Source of the DNA: Arcobacter sp. UBA7394
GTDB taxonomy: Bacteria; Campylobacterota; Campylobacteria; Campylobacterales; Arcobacteraceae
Reading direction: 5' to 3'
DNA: 31,262 nt
Assembly: GCA_002470185.1 (NCBI GenBank)
Contig: DKNG01000006.1
Location: 1-31,262, forward strand
Shown: positions 23,643 to 31,262 of the stretch, piece by piece
Layout: every line of letters begins with the position of its first letter
How positions within the stretch are numbered: the stretch's first letter is position 1
Notes under the pieces: generated by a model
The model's database searches: none
What the model saw: the letters and a program-made list of their open reading frames with translations, nothing else
Told to the model about the DNA's origin: nothing
Made by a program: the position numbers and the translations under genes

Positions 23643-24911
23643 ATGTTTAATAAGGGACTTAGCTTAGATCAAGCACCACCAATATCAATACCATTTAGAT
23701 TTTTTATGACAGCACCAATATTTGGAATATTATTAGGATTAGTTTTCTTTTTCTCTCCTTTTGAAACTATATCAAACCAATACTCTTCCTTAGCAATTGG
23801 AGCTGTTCATATATTTACTTTAGGTATTTTAGCGATGATAATTTTTGGTGCTATGCAACAAATGATGCCGGTCTTAGCTGGAGTTGTAATCCCAAAGCCT
23901 AATGTATTTGCAAATATTGTACATACTTCACTTACTTTGGGTACTTTAGCATTTAGTGCTTATTTTATATTTAATATAAAAATTGCACTTCATATAGCAG
24001 TATTATTACTAAGTATTTCTTTCTTAACCTTTTTTGTTTATTCAACAAAGTTATTATTTAAAGTAGAGTTTTTAACCTCTACAGTTAAAGCTATGAAGTT
24101 ATTCTCATTATGTGGTGTAATAACAGTACTTTTAGGAGTATATATAGCTAGTGGACATATAAGCTCAAATATATCAGATAATCATTATGTTTTTGTTAAT
24201 GCACATATGTTATTTGCATTATTTGGTTTTGCTGTATTACTTATTATGGGAGTTTCGTTTCAGGTGATTCCTATGTTTTATGTTGCTTTAGATTTCCCCA
24301 AATTATTGCAAGATAAGATGCCTCTAGTTTTATTTATTTTATTATGTATAAGTTTTGTATTTTTATATATGGAACTTGATATGTTTTTTATAAAAGCTTT
24401 ATTTTCAATACTTATTTGTTCTTTCGCATTGTTTGGTATAAAATCTTTAAACAATAGAAAAAGACCAGTATTTGATGTAACACTTTGGTATTGGAAACTA
24501 TCTTTAAGTATGTTAATTATCTCAATTCTAATTTGGTTAAGTAATGCAATGGAATCTAATTATGTATTAGCTATTATCTTTGCTTTAGGTTTTTTATATT
24601 CATTACTGCAAGGAATGGTTTATAAGATAATACCATTTTTATCATGGTTTCATTTAACATCAAAAGGTTACTTTAACGTCCCAACTATTAGAGAATTTAT
24701 TGATGAAAAATTTATTAAATATCATTTCTTTTTACATTGTGCTGCATTGGTATTATTTGTATTATCAAATTATGTAAATGAGCTTATATATTTAGCTTCT
24801 GTAATTTTTATAGCATCAAATATATTGTTCTTTATTAACTGTGTAAATGGTGGAATAAAATATAAAGAAATAGCAAAAACTGACCCAATGGACATGTCTG
24901 CTTTTAAATAA
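23643..24911 (+). CDS. Twelve-helix membrane protein, heme-copper oxidase I/NnrS-like
   Basis: A 422-residue integral membrane protein with about twelve hydrophobic helices. Helix segments such as AIGAVHIFTLGILAMIIFGA followed by MQQMMPVLAGV (about residues 51-81) and NAHMLFALFGFAVLLIMGVS (about 182-202) resemble helices of heme-copper oxidase subunit I and NnrS-like proteins, with in-helix histidines at about 56 and 184 that might hold a heme. WFHLTSKGYFNVP (near 334) is a conserved-looking loop. It lacks the full histidine set of a true oxidase, so catalysis is doubtful. Gene pairing with a hemerythrin (4 nt) suggests a joint role in oxygen or NO handling. The family call is tentative. Confidence 0.6.
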   Translation: MFNKGLSLDQAPPISIPFRFFMTAPIFGILLGLVFFFSPFETISNQYSSLAIGAVHIFTLGILAMIIFGAMQQMMPVLAGVVIPKPNVFANIVHTSLTLGTLAFSAYFIFNIKIALHIAVLLLSISFLTFFVYSTKLLFKVEFLTSTVKAMKLFSLCGVITVLLGVYIASGHISSNISDNHYVFVNAHMLFALFGFAVLLIMGVSFQVIPMFYVALDFPKLLQDKMPLVLFILLCISFVFLYMELDMFFIKALFSILICSFALFGIKSLNNRKRPVFDVTLWYWKLSLSMLIISILIWLSNAMESNYVLAIIFALGFLYSLLQGMVYKIIPFLSWFHLTSKGYFNVPTIREFIDEKFIKYHFFLHCAALVLFVLSNYVNELIYLASVIFIASNILFFINCVNGGIKYKEIAKTDPMDMSAFK

Positions 24912-24918
24912 TGACACT

Positions 24919-24957
24919 TATGTTATAATACGCGAAAATTAAGCTTATTATAACATA
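24919..24957. promoter_or_regulatory. 12-bp inverted repeat spanning the argH promoter
   Basis: TATGTTATAATA (24919-24930) and TATTATAACATA (24946-24957) are perfect complements separated by 15 bases. The left arm contains the likely argH -10 (TATAAT, 24924-24929) and the right arm lies in the short leader ahead of the ribosome site. Because transcription would start between the arms, the repeat is better explained as a protein-binding site, or as two opposed -10 boxes, than as an RNA hairpin. Confidence 0.5.
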
Positions 24958-24966
24958 GGGATATAG

Positions 24967-26361
24967 ATGTCAACTCAAAACAATCAAATATTAAAAAATA
25001 CTAATGCACAAATTCTTGATGAATTTAACGCTTCTATTATGTTCGATAAAGAACTTTATGCACAAGATATCAAAGGTTCAATTGCACACTCGCAAATGCT
25101 TTGTGAGAGAGGTGTTTTAACTGTAGAAGAACAAGAATCAATAGAATCAGGTTTATTACAAGTTAAAGAAGAAATTGAATCAGGTAAATTTGAATTTTCA
25201 TTAGCTTATGAAGATATTCATATGGCAGTTGAAAATAGACTTACTGAAATTATTGGAGAGCCTGGAAAAAGACTTCATACTGCTAGAAGTAGAAATGACC
25301 AAGTTGCAACTGATTTCAGATTATATGTTCAAGAGAAATCTTTGTCAATTAAAGCTCAGTTACAAGAGTTAGTAGAAACATTTGTAAATGTAGCTTCAAA
25401 ACATACAGAAACTTTAATTCCTGGTATGACTCACTTACAACATGCACAACCTCTTAACTTTGGTTATCACATGTTAGCTTATGCAAATATGTTCAAAAGA
25501 GATTTTCAAAGATTTGAAAGTTCATATGAAAGAAATAATTATTCACCATTAGGAAGTGCAGCTCTTGCTGGAACACCACATAATATTGATAGAGATAGTA
25601 CTTCTTCAAAACTTGGGTTTACTGCACCTACAGCACATGCTATGGACACTGTATCTGATAGGGATTTTGCTTTAGAGATTTTATTTAATATTTCTACTTC
25701 AATGATGCATATTTCTAGAATCTCAGAAGAATTAGTAACTTGGTCTTCTTATGAGTTCCAATTTGTTAGAATGAGTGATGAGTATGCTACAACTTCATCT
25801 ATTATGCCTCAAAAGAAAAACCCAGATGTTCCTGAATTACTAAGAGGTAAAACAGGTAGAGTTTATGGAAATATGATTTCATTATTTACTGTAATGAAAG
25901 GTTTGCCACTAGCATATAATAAAGACACACAAGAAGATAAAGAGGGTGTTTTTGACTCTGTTAGAACTATTGAAATTTCATTAAAGATTTTAAATGAAGT
26001 AATTAAAACTATGATTGTAAATGTTGATAAAATGGAAAGTGCTTGTAAAATAGGTCACCTATCAGCAACTGATTTAGCTGACTTCTTAGTTCAAAAGCAA
26101 AATATGCCATTTAGAACTGCTTATTATATTACAAAAGATGTAGTTGAAAAAGCGAACTCTTTAAACAAAGATATTTCTGAGCTTACAATTGAAGAAATTA
26201 GAGAATCAAATGAAGAAGTTAAAAATATTGATGAAGAAATTATCATGTATTTAGATTTAAGAAACTCTATGAATGCTAGAACTTCATTTGGTGGAACTTC
26301 AACACAACAAACATTAAATCAAATTGATGTATTTAATAAGTGGTTAGAAGAAAATAAATAA
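24967..26361 (+). CDS. argH: Argininosuccinate lyase
   Basis: A 464-residue enzyme of the fumarase/aspartase superfamily that splits argininosuccinate into arginine and fumarate, the last step of arginine synthesis. Diagnostic blocks are [52 protein letters not shown] and the superfamily signature [20 protein letters not shown] (about residues 278-297), with the catalytic serine in SSIMPQ. Length is usual. The start has an AGGGA site. argC lies 2.2 kb further on, in a separate operon. Confidence 0.97.
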   Translation: MSTQNNQILKNTNAQILDEFNASIMFDKELYAQDIKGSIAHSQMLCERGVLTVEEQESIESGLLQVKEEIESGKFEFSLAYEDIHMAVENRLTEIIGEPGKRLHTARSRNDQVATDFRLYVQEKSLSIKAQLQELVETFVNVASKHTETLIPGMTHLQHAQPLNFGYHMLAYANMFKRDFQRFESSYERNNYSPLGSAALAGTPHNIDRDSTSSKLGFTAPTAHAMDTVSDRDFALEILFNISTSMMHISRISEELVTWSSYEFQFVRMSDEYATTSSIMPQKKNPDVPELLRGKTGRVYGNMISLFTVMKGLPLAYNKDTQEDKEGVFDSVRTIEISLKILNEVIKTMIVNVDKMESACKIGHLSATDLADFLVQKQNMPFRTAYYITKDVVEKANSLNKDISELTIEEIRESNEEVKNIDEEIIMYLDLRNSMNARTSFGGTSTQQTLNQIDVFNKWLEENK

Positions 26362-26367
26362 TAAAAA

Positions 26368-26392
26368 TCTAGGGGAGAATAAATCCTCTGGA
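26368..26392 (+). terminator. Imperfect hairpin just after argH
   Basis: TCTAGGGGA (26368-26376) can pair with TCCTCTGGA (26384-26392) through nine pairs including two G-U, with a 7-nt loop, six bases after the argH stop codon. There is no T-run behind it; it may stabilise the 3' end, while a longer hairpin at 26414-26440 ends transcription. Confidence 0.35.
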
Positions 26393-26413
26393 TGAGAATT
26401 TAGAATAAAAAAG

Positions 26414-26440
26414 AATTAGATGAGATTATCTCATCTAATT
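26414..26440. terminator. Bidirectional terminator between argH and cheV
   Basis: A perfect 12-bp stem (AATTAGATGAGA at 26414-26425, TCTCATCTAATT at 26429-26440) with a 3-nt loop. On the minus strand it is followed by TTCTTTTTT, on the plus strand by an A/T run, so it should end both convergent transcripts. Confidence 0.8.
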
Positions 26441-27341
26441 ATAAAAACTTTTTAGTCATTTCAAACAGTGTTTGAATATCAGTTTTTCCTACAAATGCAT
26501 CAACACCGATTTGATTCATTTTTCCTCTTACTGCATCAGTTGTCATAGAAGAGTTTACTACAACAGGGATATGTGCATATTTTGCAGTGTTTTTAACATA
26601 AGATGCTACTTGGTAACCATCAGTTCCAGGCATTTCAATATCAGTAAGAATCATACCAATATTTTCAGGATCTAATTCATCTAATCTATTGATTAGTAAA
26701 CTACCATTTGAATAGATCTCAAATCTTGCACCTGTTTTTTTGAAGAATTTATTTAAAACTTCTCTTGCAACTCCTGAATCTTCAGCAGCTAAGATTAGTT
26801 TGTTTGTTTCAATTTTGTCATCAACAAACTTTTTAACATCATCTTCTCCATCATCAGTCCAACCAACATCTCTTAATAGTTGCTCTGCATTAAACACTGT
26901 ACATAATTCGTCTTTATCATCAACTTTAACATATGTTGTATATGTGATTTTTGAGTTAGTTTCTTCTGTATGTCTTAATTCATCTGTAGTTTTTTCTACA
27001 ATATCAAGCATATCTCTTACTAAGAAACCAATCTTCTTATGGTTGAATTCACAATAGATGATTAGCTTATATTCACTCATCTCAAGTGCTTTTAAACCTA
27101 ACCATACATCTAAATTAATTAAAGTTACAGGTTCACCTCTAATAGTTGCAATACCTGCAATTACTTCACTCTCTTTTGGAGTATCGTTAATTGTAACTTC
27201 TTCTGTAATTATAAATGCTTTTACTTTTGCAATATTTATTGCATAAATATTATCATGGCCAGTGTAAAAAACAGCCAATTGTTGAACATTTCTAAGGTGT
27301 GCTTGAGTCATTTGCTCAACACTGCCACTAATACCGCTCAT
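26439..27341 (-). CDS. cheV: CheV chemotaxis coupling protein (CheW-REC)
   Basis: A 300-residue fusion of a CheW-like coupling domain (about residues 20-165) and a response-regulator receiver domain (about 180-300). The receiver has the acidic pair in AAEDSG (E187, D188), phosphoacceptor D234 in ILTDIEMPGTDGY, and the conserved lysine in DAFVGKTDI near 284. CheV proteins link chemoreceptors to CheA and tune signalling by phosphorylation; they are common in Campylobacterota. It is a single-gene unit with its own terminator and no other che genes nearby. The window also encodes a chemoreceptor at 5803-7935. Confidence 0.94.
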   Translation of the reverse strand: MSGISGSVEQMTQAHLRNVQQLAVFYTGHDNIYAINIAKVKAFIITEEVTINDTPKESEVIAGIATIRGEPVTLINLDVWLGLKALEMSEYKLIIYCEFNHKKIGFLVRDMLDIVEKTTDELRHTEETNSKITYTTYVKVDDKDELCTVFNAEQLLRDVGWTDDGEDDVKKFVDDKIETNKLILAAEDSGVAREVLNKFFKKTGARFEIYSNGSLLINRLDELDPENIGMILTDIEMPGTDGYQVASYVKNTAKYAHIPVVVNSSMTTDAVRGKMNQIGVDAFVGKTDIQTLFEMTKKFL

Positions 27342-27404
27342 GTGAATCCTTTAATAAGTATAAACTTATTTATTATATATCTTTTATTCTTTAAGTAACT
27401 TTAA

Positions 27405-28055
27405 TTATTTTTCCATTTTTCTTAGTAGTTTTTGCATAGTTACTGAAGCCATCATTAATCCGAATGAACCCGTTACTCCCTCAAAGCTTCCTTTTTCTAT
27501 ACACTTAGGATCTTCTGATGAAAAAATTACTTTAAATTTCCTTTTAAAGCCTTCTTCTTTCAGTTGATTTCTAATTTTTTTGATAAATGGATCATTGTAT
27601 GTATCCCAAATTGATTTGTATTCAATTTTACTTGGATCAATTCTTTTTGCTGCACCTGAAGTTGTGATTACTTTTGTGTAATATCTCTTGATTAAATGAA
27701 CTTTTGGTTTAACATCATCAATGGCATCTAAAATATAGTTGTATTCTGAGAAATCAAAATTATCAATCCATTCAGGAGTTACTTTTGCATGAATAGCAGT
27801 TACTTCTGGGTATCTCTCTTTTAAAGCATCAACTTTAACTCTTCCAACATTTCCAACACTTCCAAGTTGTCTATTCATATTTGATTCTTCATAAGTATCA
27901 AAATCAACAATTGTAATGTTTTTAATTCCTGTATTATATAAAGCATCAAGAGCAAAACTACCAACTCCACCAACACCTAATAAGATTAGCTTTACATCTT
28001 TAAATTTATTGAATTTTTCTTCACCAAATAGTTTTATTGTTCTATCGTATTGCAT
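27405..28055 (-). CDS. tcdA: TcdA/ThiF-family E1-like enzyme (tRNA ct6A dehydratase)
   Basis: A 216-residue adenylating enzyme of the ThiF/MoeB/HesA family, closest in pattern to TcdA (CsdL), which cyclises t6A to ct6A at tRNA position 37. The N-terminal MQYDRTIKLFGEEKFNKF, the nucleotide loop LGVGGVGSFALDALY, DFDTYEESNMNRQ, the catalytic region YILDAIDDVKPKVHLI and FSSEDP are family features. I chose ATG 28055, since the upstream extension to 28139 would overlap greA and the divergent promoter and lacks similarity. It is shorter than E. coli TcdA (268 aa) at the C-terminus. It diverges from greA. Confidence 0.85.
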   Translation of the reverse strand: MQYDRTIKLFGEEKFNKFKDVKLILLGVGGVGSFALDALYNTGIKNITIVDFDTYEESNMNRQLGSVGNVGRVKVDALKERYPEVTAIHAKVTPEWIDNFDFSEYNYILDAIDDVKPKVHLIKRYYTKVITTSGAAKRIDPSKIEYKSIWDTYNDPFIKKIRNQLKEEGFKRKFKVIFSSEDPKCIEKGSFEGVTGSFGLMMASVTMQKLLRKMEK

Positions 28056-28117
28056 ATAATCTACTCTTTTAAAATTTTTCGGTATTATATCATAAATTAT
28101 AATATTGGGAGACATTG

Positions 28118-28603
28118 ATGGATAAAGAACCAATGACAAGTGCAGGGTACGAAAAGATTACAGGAAGTTTAGATTTTCTAAAATCTCAAGAGAGACCTAC
28201 TACCGTAATTGAGCTAGATGAAGCTAGACAATTAGGGGATTTAAAAGAAAATGCAGAATATCATGCAGCAAAAGAAAAATTGGCTTTAATTGATTCTCAA
28301 ATAGCAGAATTAGGTGCAATTATTTCAAAAGCAATAATTATTGATCCTTCAACTCTTCCTCATAACAAAGTAAGTTTTGGTTCAACAGTTGAACTTGTGA
28401 ATGTTGACACTGATGAAGAATTTATTTATTCAATTGTAGGTGGAGTAGAAGCAAACGTAGATAATGGTTTGATTTCTTTTAACTCACCTTTGGCAAAACA
28501 ACTATTAGGAAAAGAAGAGGGTGATGAAATTACTGCTACTTTACCTGGTGGGGTTAAAACGTTTGAAGTATTAGGTGTATCTTATAAGGAGCTAGTAATC
28601 TAA
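28118..28603 (+). CDS. greA: Transcription elongation factor GreA
   Basis: A 161-residue GreA. The N-terminal coiled coil with the acidic tip motif LGDLKENAEYHAAKEK (about residues 38-53) supplies the catalytic acidic residues that promote transcript cleavage by stalled RNA polymerase. The C-terminal FKBP-like domain includes VSFGSTVELVNVD, ISFNSPLAKQLLGKEEGDE and TLPGGVKTFEVLGV. Start at ATG 28118 has GGGAG six bases upstream; an in-frame TTG directly before it (28115) is less likely. It overlaps argC by one base (TAATG), so it heads a tightly coupled operon. Confidence 0.96.
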   Translation: MDKEPMTSAGYEKITGSLDFLKSQERPTTVIELDEARQLGDLKENAEYHAAKEKLALIDSQIAELGAIISKAIIIDPSTLPHNKVSFGSTVELVNVDTDEEFIYSIVGGVEANVDNGLISFNSPLAKQLLGKEEGDEITATLPGGVKTFEVLGVSYKELVI

Positions 28604-29607
28604 TGAATGTAGCAATTATTGGAGCGAGTGGTTATACAGGATTAGAGTTAATCAAGATTTTATTAACTCATCCAAAATTTAACATTACATATATCGCAAA
28701 TTCAACAGGGGAAGTAAATGTACAAGAACTTCACCCTTGTTTACAAGATGTTGTTAATATTGAAGTATCAAAAGCAAATGCTAAGGATGTAGCAAAAGCT
28801 GCTGATTTAGCATTTTTAGCATTACCTCATAAAACTTCTATGTCTTTTGCAAAAGAGTTATTAGAACTTGATGTAAAAGTAGTAGATTTATCTGCTGATT
28901 ATAGATTAGAGTTAGATACTTATGAAGAGCATTATTGTGCACATGAAGATAAAGAACATATCAAGGATTCTGTTTACGGATTGCCTGAATATTATTCAGA
29001 AGATATAAAAAACTCAAAACTTGTAGCAAATCCAGGATGTTATCCAACAGCATCACTATTAGCATTATTACCTTTTGTTGATTTTATTCAAGAGGGAACG
29101 CCAATTTTTATTGATGCAAAATCAGGTGTTTCTGGAGCTGGGAAAAAATTAAGTGAAGTAGCTCATTTTGTAAATCTAAATGAAAATACACTTGCTTATA
29201 ATCCATTCAAACATAGACATATGCCTGAAATTGAAGAAAAGATTAAATTAGTTAAAGATAAAGAGTTCCAAATAAACTTTGTACCTCATTTATTACCAGT
29301 AACTAGAGGAATGTTAGTTTCTGTTTATGCTACATTAAAAGATGAAATAGATGTTGAGCAGATTTTAGAAGATACTTATGCAAATTCTGAGTTTGTAAGA
29401 GTTAGAAAATCACCAGTTGATTTAAAATCAACAGCTGGTACAAATTTCTGCGATATTTTTGTTGCAAGAAATAAAAAAGCACTTTTTATTAATTCATCAA
29501 TTGATAATTTACTAAGAGGAGCTTCATCTCAAGCTGTAGTAAATGCAAATATTATGTGCGGTTATGAAGAAAACGAAGGTATTCCAAAAATAGCCTATGT
29601 ACCTTAA
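28603..29607 (+). CDS. argC: N-acetyl-gamma-glutamyl-phosphate reductase
   Basis: A 334-residue NADPH-dependent reductase of arginine synthesis that converts N-acetylglutamyl phosphate to the semialdehyde. The Rossmann start VAIIGASGYTGLEL (residues 3-16), the active-site cysteine C146 in VANPGCYPTAS, the segment KSGVSGAGKKLSE and the histidine in FVPHLLPVTRGM are canonical. Starts at ATG overlapping the greA stop and ends 11 nt inside the next gene. Expression with greA and uvrB suggests housekeeping rather than arginine-specific control. Confidence 0.97.
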   Translation: MNVAIIGASGYTGLELIKILLTHPKFNITYIANSTGEVNVQELHPCLQDVVNIEVSKANAKDVAKAADLAFLALPHKTSMSFAKELLELDVKVVDLSADYRLELDTYEEHYCAHEDKEHIKDSVYGLPEYYSEDIKNSKLVANPGCYPTASLLALLPFVDFIQEGTPIFIDAKSGVSGAGKKLSEVAHFVNLNENTLAYNPFKHRHMPEIEEKIKLVKDKEFQINFVPHLLPVTRGMLVSVYATLKDEIDVEQILEDTYANSEFVRVRKSPVDLKSTAGTNFCDIFVARNKKALFINSSIDNLLRGASSQAVVNANIMCGYEENEGIPKIAYVP

Positions 29608-30295
29608 TATTCACGAATCAGCTATATTTATAGCTGATTCTCACTTCAATAAAAAAAATCAACAATTTTTAATATTTTTAGAAAAACTTCAAAATGAAGA
29701 AATCCATACTACTCAACTATTTTTGATGGGTGATATGATTGATTTTATATCAGGTGAGAGTAAATATTTTATTAAAGAAAATAAAAAAGTTATTGATATT
29801 TTAAACTATCTTTCTTCAAAAATGGAAATCATTTATTTAGAAGGAAATCATGATTATAATCTTGCAATACTATTTCCTAATATAAAAGTAATTAAAAGAG
29901 AAAATCAACCATTTTTTGCTCAATATCAAAATAAAAGTGTTGCATTATCTCATGGAGATAATTTTATTAATTGGCACTATGATTTATATTGTAAAATTAT
30001 TCGAAATACTATTTTTCTTCGTTTTATGAATCTTATAGATTTTAATTATAAGATTTCTCAAAAAATAGAAAACTCTTTGTTAGAAAAAAATATTTGTCAT
30101 AAAATGAATGATTTTGAACGACTAGTAAAAAGAAGAGTCTCTTTCTATGAAAGTGATATAATTATAGAAGGACATTATCACCAAGGTGGTACATATAATG
30201 TAGATAATAAAACTTATGTAAATATTCCATCTTTATGTTGTGATAATAAATTTATGAGATTAATTGACAATAAATTTATAGGAGAACAAATATGA
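29597..30295 (+). CDS. Calcineurin-like metallophosphoesterase, LpxH-like
   Basis: A 232-residue metallophosphoesterase with the binuclear-metal motifs in order: D14 and H16 (IADSHFN), GDMIDF (D46 and D49), GNHDYN (N84, H85), the histidine in ALSHGDNF and GHYHQGG. This pattern and length resemble UDP-2,3-diacylglucosamine hydrolases of lipid A synthesis (LpxH type), although GNHD replaces the GNRD seen in E. coli LpxH. A more general phosphoesterase role cannot be excluded. Its ATG lies inside the end of argC (11-nt overlap) and its stop overlaps the next start by 4 nt, so it belongs to the greA operon. Confidence 0.7.
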   Translation: MYLNIHESAIFIADSHFNKKNQQFLIFLEKLQNEEIHTTQLFLMGDMIDFISGESKYFIKENKKVIDILNYLSSKMEIIYLEGNHDYNLAILFPNIKVIKRENQPFFAQYQNKSVALSHGDNFINWHYDLYCKIIRNTIFLRFMNLIDFNYKISQKIENSLLEKNICHKMNDFERLVKRRVSFYESDIIIEGHYHQGGTYNVDNKTYVNIPSLCCDNKFMRLIDNKFIGEQI

Positions 30296-30849
30296 ATATT
30301 TTATTTTTTGCTATTGTTATATCAATATTAATTATTGCAATTATTTTAGTTGTTTTTTTAATAAAAAAGAATAATTCAAAATCTACTGTAAAAACAAAAA
30401 CTACAAGTATTAAAAAAGATGAAGAACCTAAAACTATGTGTTCTGATCTGAATCTACCAAACAGGGTTGAGAAGTTTGATAATCATACTTTATTTCAAGC
30501 TTGTAATAAAATATTTGATACTTTTAAAGCTTTAGATTATGCTTCAAAACAAGAGAGTTTTCTAGATAAAAAAGAGTGGCATACTTGGCAAGTCTCACTA
30601 CTTTTAAGAACTGTAAAAATAAAGTACAATTTTTATGTGCCAACAGTAAAAGGTACTTTTCATCCATCTATTGAAAATCAATCAAATGAAAATATTTTAG
30701 GTTTAATGAAAAGAATTGAAAGTAAGTATCTAAATCAAGTAAATGTTGATAGAAGTAAAGATGAATTATGTAATGAAATTATTTGGACAAGTAGAGATGT
30801 ATCTGTAATTTTTTATTATTTAATCAATAGAAATAACTTCAAGGAGTAA
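30292..30849 (+). CDS. Membrane-anchored protein of unknown function
   Basis: A 185-residue protein with one N-terminal membrane helix (about residues 4-24, LFFAIVISILIIAIILVVFLI), a basic linker (KKNNSKSTVKTKTTSIKK) and a ~140-residue soluble domain, probably cytoplasmic by the positive-inside rule. The domain shows TLFQACNKIFDTFKALDYA and WHTWQVSLLLRTVKIKYNFY. Cysteines at about 45, 66 and 161 are too spread to suggest a metal site. I recognise no family. It overlaps the metallophosphoesterase gene by 4 nt (ATGA), and its stop lies 3 nt before the presumed uvrB start. Confidence 0.75.
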   Translation: MNILFFAIVISILIIAIILVVFLIKKNNSKSTVKTKTTSIKKDEEPKTMCSDLNLPNRVEKFDNHTLFQACNKIFDTFKALDYASKQESFLDKKEWHTWQVSLLLRTVKIKYNFYVPTVKGTFHPSIENQSNENILGLMKRIESKYLNQVNVDRSKDELCNEIIWTSRDVSVIFYYLINRNNFKE

Positions 30850-30852
30850 GTC

Positions 30853-31262
30853 ATAGCAAAGTTTGAAGTAGTAAGTGAATATGAACCAGCAGGAGATCAA
30901 CCACAAGCAATTGAAGCATTAAGTGATTCTATTCTTGAAGGTAATAAATATAATACACTCTTAGGAGTTACTGGTTCTGGTAAAACATATACAATGGCTA
31001 AGGTTATTGAAAAAACTCAAAAACCTACATTGATTATGACTCATAATAAAACTCTAGCAGCTCAGCTGTATTCTGAGTTTAAACAGTTTTTCCCTAATAA
31101 CCATGTTGAGTACTTTATTTCGTACTATGATTATTATCAACCAGAGGCTTATATTCCAAGAACTGATCTTTTTATTGAAAAAGATTCATCAATAAATGAA
31201 GAGTTAGAGAGACTAAGACTTAGTACTACTGCCTCATTATTATCTTTTGATGATGTTATTGT
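30853..31262 (+). CDS. uvrB: UvrB excinuclease subunit, N-terminal part (apparent ATA start)
   Basis: The first ~136 codons of UvrB, the DNA-damage recognition helicase of nucleotide excision repair; the gene runs off the window. After the initiator the sequence reads [20 protein letters not shown], then Walker A GVTGSGKT (about residues 38-45), [20 protein letters not shown] and the DNA-gripping hairpin [18 protein letters not shown]. No ATG, GTG or TTG precedes the conserved core: the in-frame stop TAA of the previous gene (30847-30849) is followed only by GTC ATA GCA AAG. ATA at 30853 sits six bases after an ideal AAGGAG, so it is the probable start codon. Confidence 0.93.
   Translation, partial: MAKFEVVSEYEPAGDQPQAIEALSDSILEGNKYNTLLGVTGSGKTYTMAKVIEKTQKPTLIMTHNKTLAAQLYSEFKQFFPNNHVEYFISYYDYYQPEAYIPRTDLFIEKDSSINEELERLRLSTTASLLSFDDVI

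Noticed and set aside
26472..27246. Plus-strand open frames inside cheV
   Set aside because: Antisense shadows of the clearly conserved CheW-REC coding sequence.
28056..28139. N-terminal extension of the TcdA-like gene
   Set aside because: It would overlap the start of greA and add residues foreign to the family; ATG 28055 begins the conserved MQYDRTIKLFG.

Overview
The window is a low-GC, gene-dense stretch of bacterial chromosome. Its gene content points to a free-living member of the Campylobacterota, most likely the Arcobacter group. The grounds are a NifS/NifU iron-sulfur pair of the type used as a housekeeping system in that phylum, a CheV coupling protein, a chemoreceptor with a helical bimodular-type sensor, AT-rich promoters with a recognisable -10 but little -35, and very AT-rich codon use. 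This assignment comes from gene content and composition, not from a database search. I see no rRNA, tRNA, CRISPR array, insertion sequence or prophage.

Layout. 1-2468 (+) holds the end of an RND efflux pump, its TolC-like outer-membrane partner and an EamA transporter, with a small hidden membrane-protein gene convergent to it (2452-2604, -). 2697-5150 is a patch of small genes: a YjbQ-family enzyme, a RibD/DHFR-like reductase, a membrane protein and two tandem paralogous mini membrane proteins that share a C-terminal WxDSFKGVxN motif. 5157-9531 holds an RraA-family protein, a large chemoreceptor and a YuiF-type transporter, each preceded by an inverted repeat. 9810-12418 has a lipoprotein and a GAF-PAS-GGDEF-EAL protein whose cyclase half is degenerate.

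12495-21998 is the most coherent region: a complete SUF operon (sufB-C-D-S-E plus a DUF59 sufT-like gene, -), a cysteine-family ABC binding protein and permease just upstream of it, and nifS-nifU diverging on the + strand. Near-identical palindromes (TAGGACAAATTTAGTCCTA type) lie before sufB (two copies) and before nifS (one copy). They suggest that one Fe-S-sensing repressor, probably of the Rrf2/IscR family, coordinates both assembly systems.

22149-24911 (+) has a TSUP anion exporter, an unlisted 59-residue protein, a hemerythrin and a 12-helix membrane protein with heme-copper/NnrS-like helices. 24967-31262 has argH, cheV (-), tcdA (-) and then a tightly packed operon: greA, argC, a metallophosphoesterase resembling LpxH, an anchored protein of unknown function, and the start of uvrB, whose only reasonable start codon is ATA.
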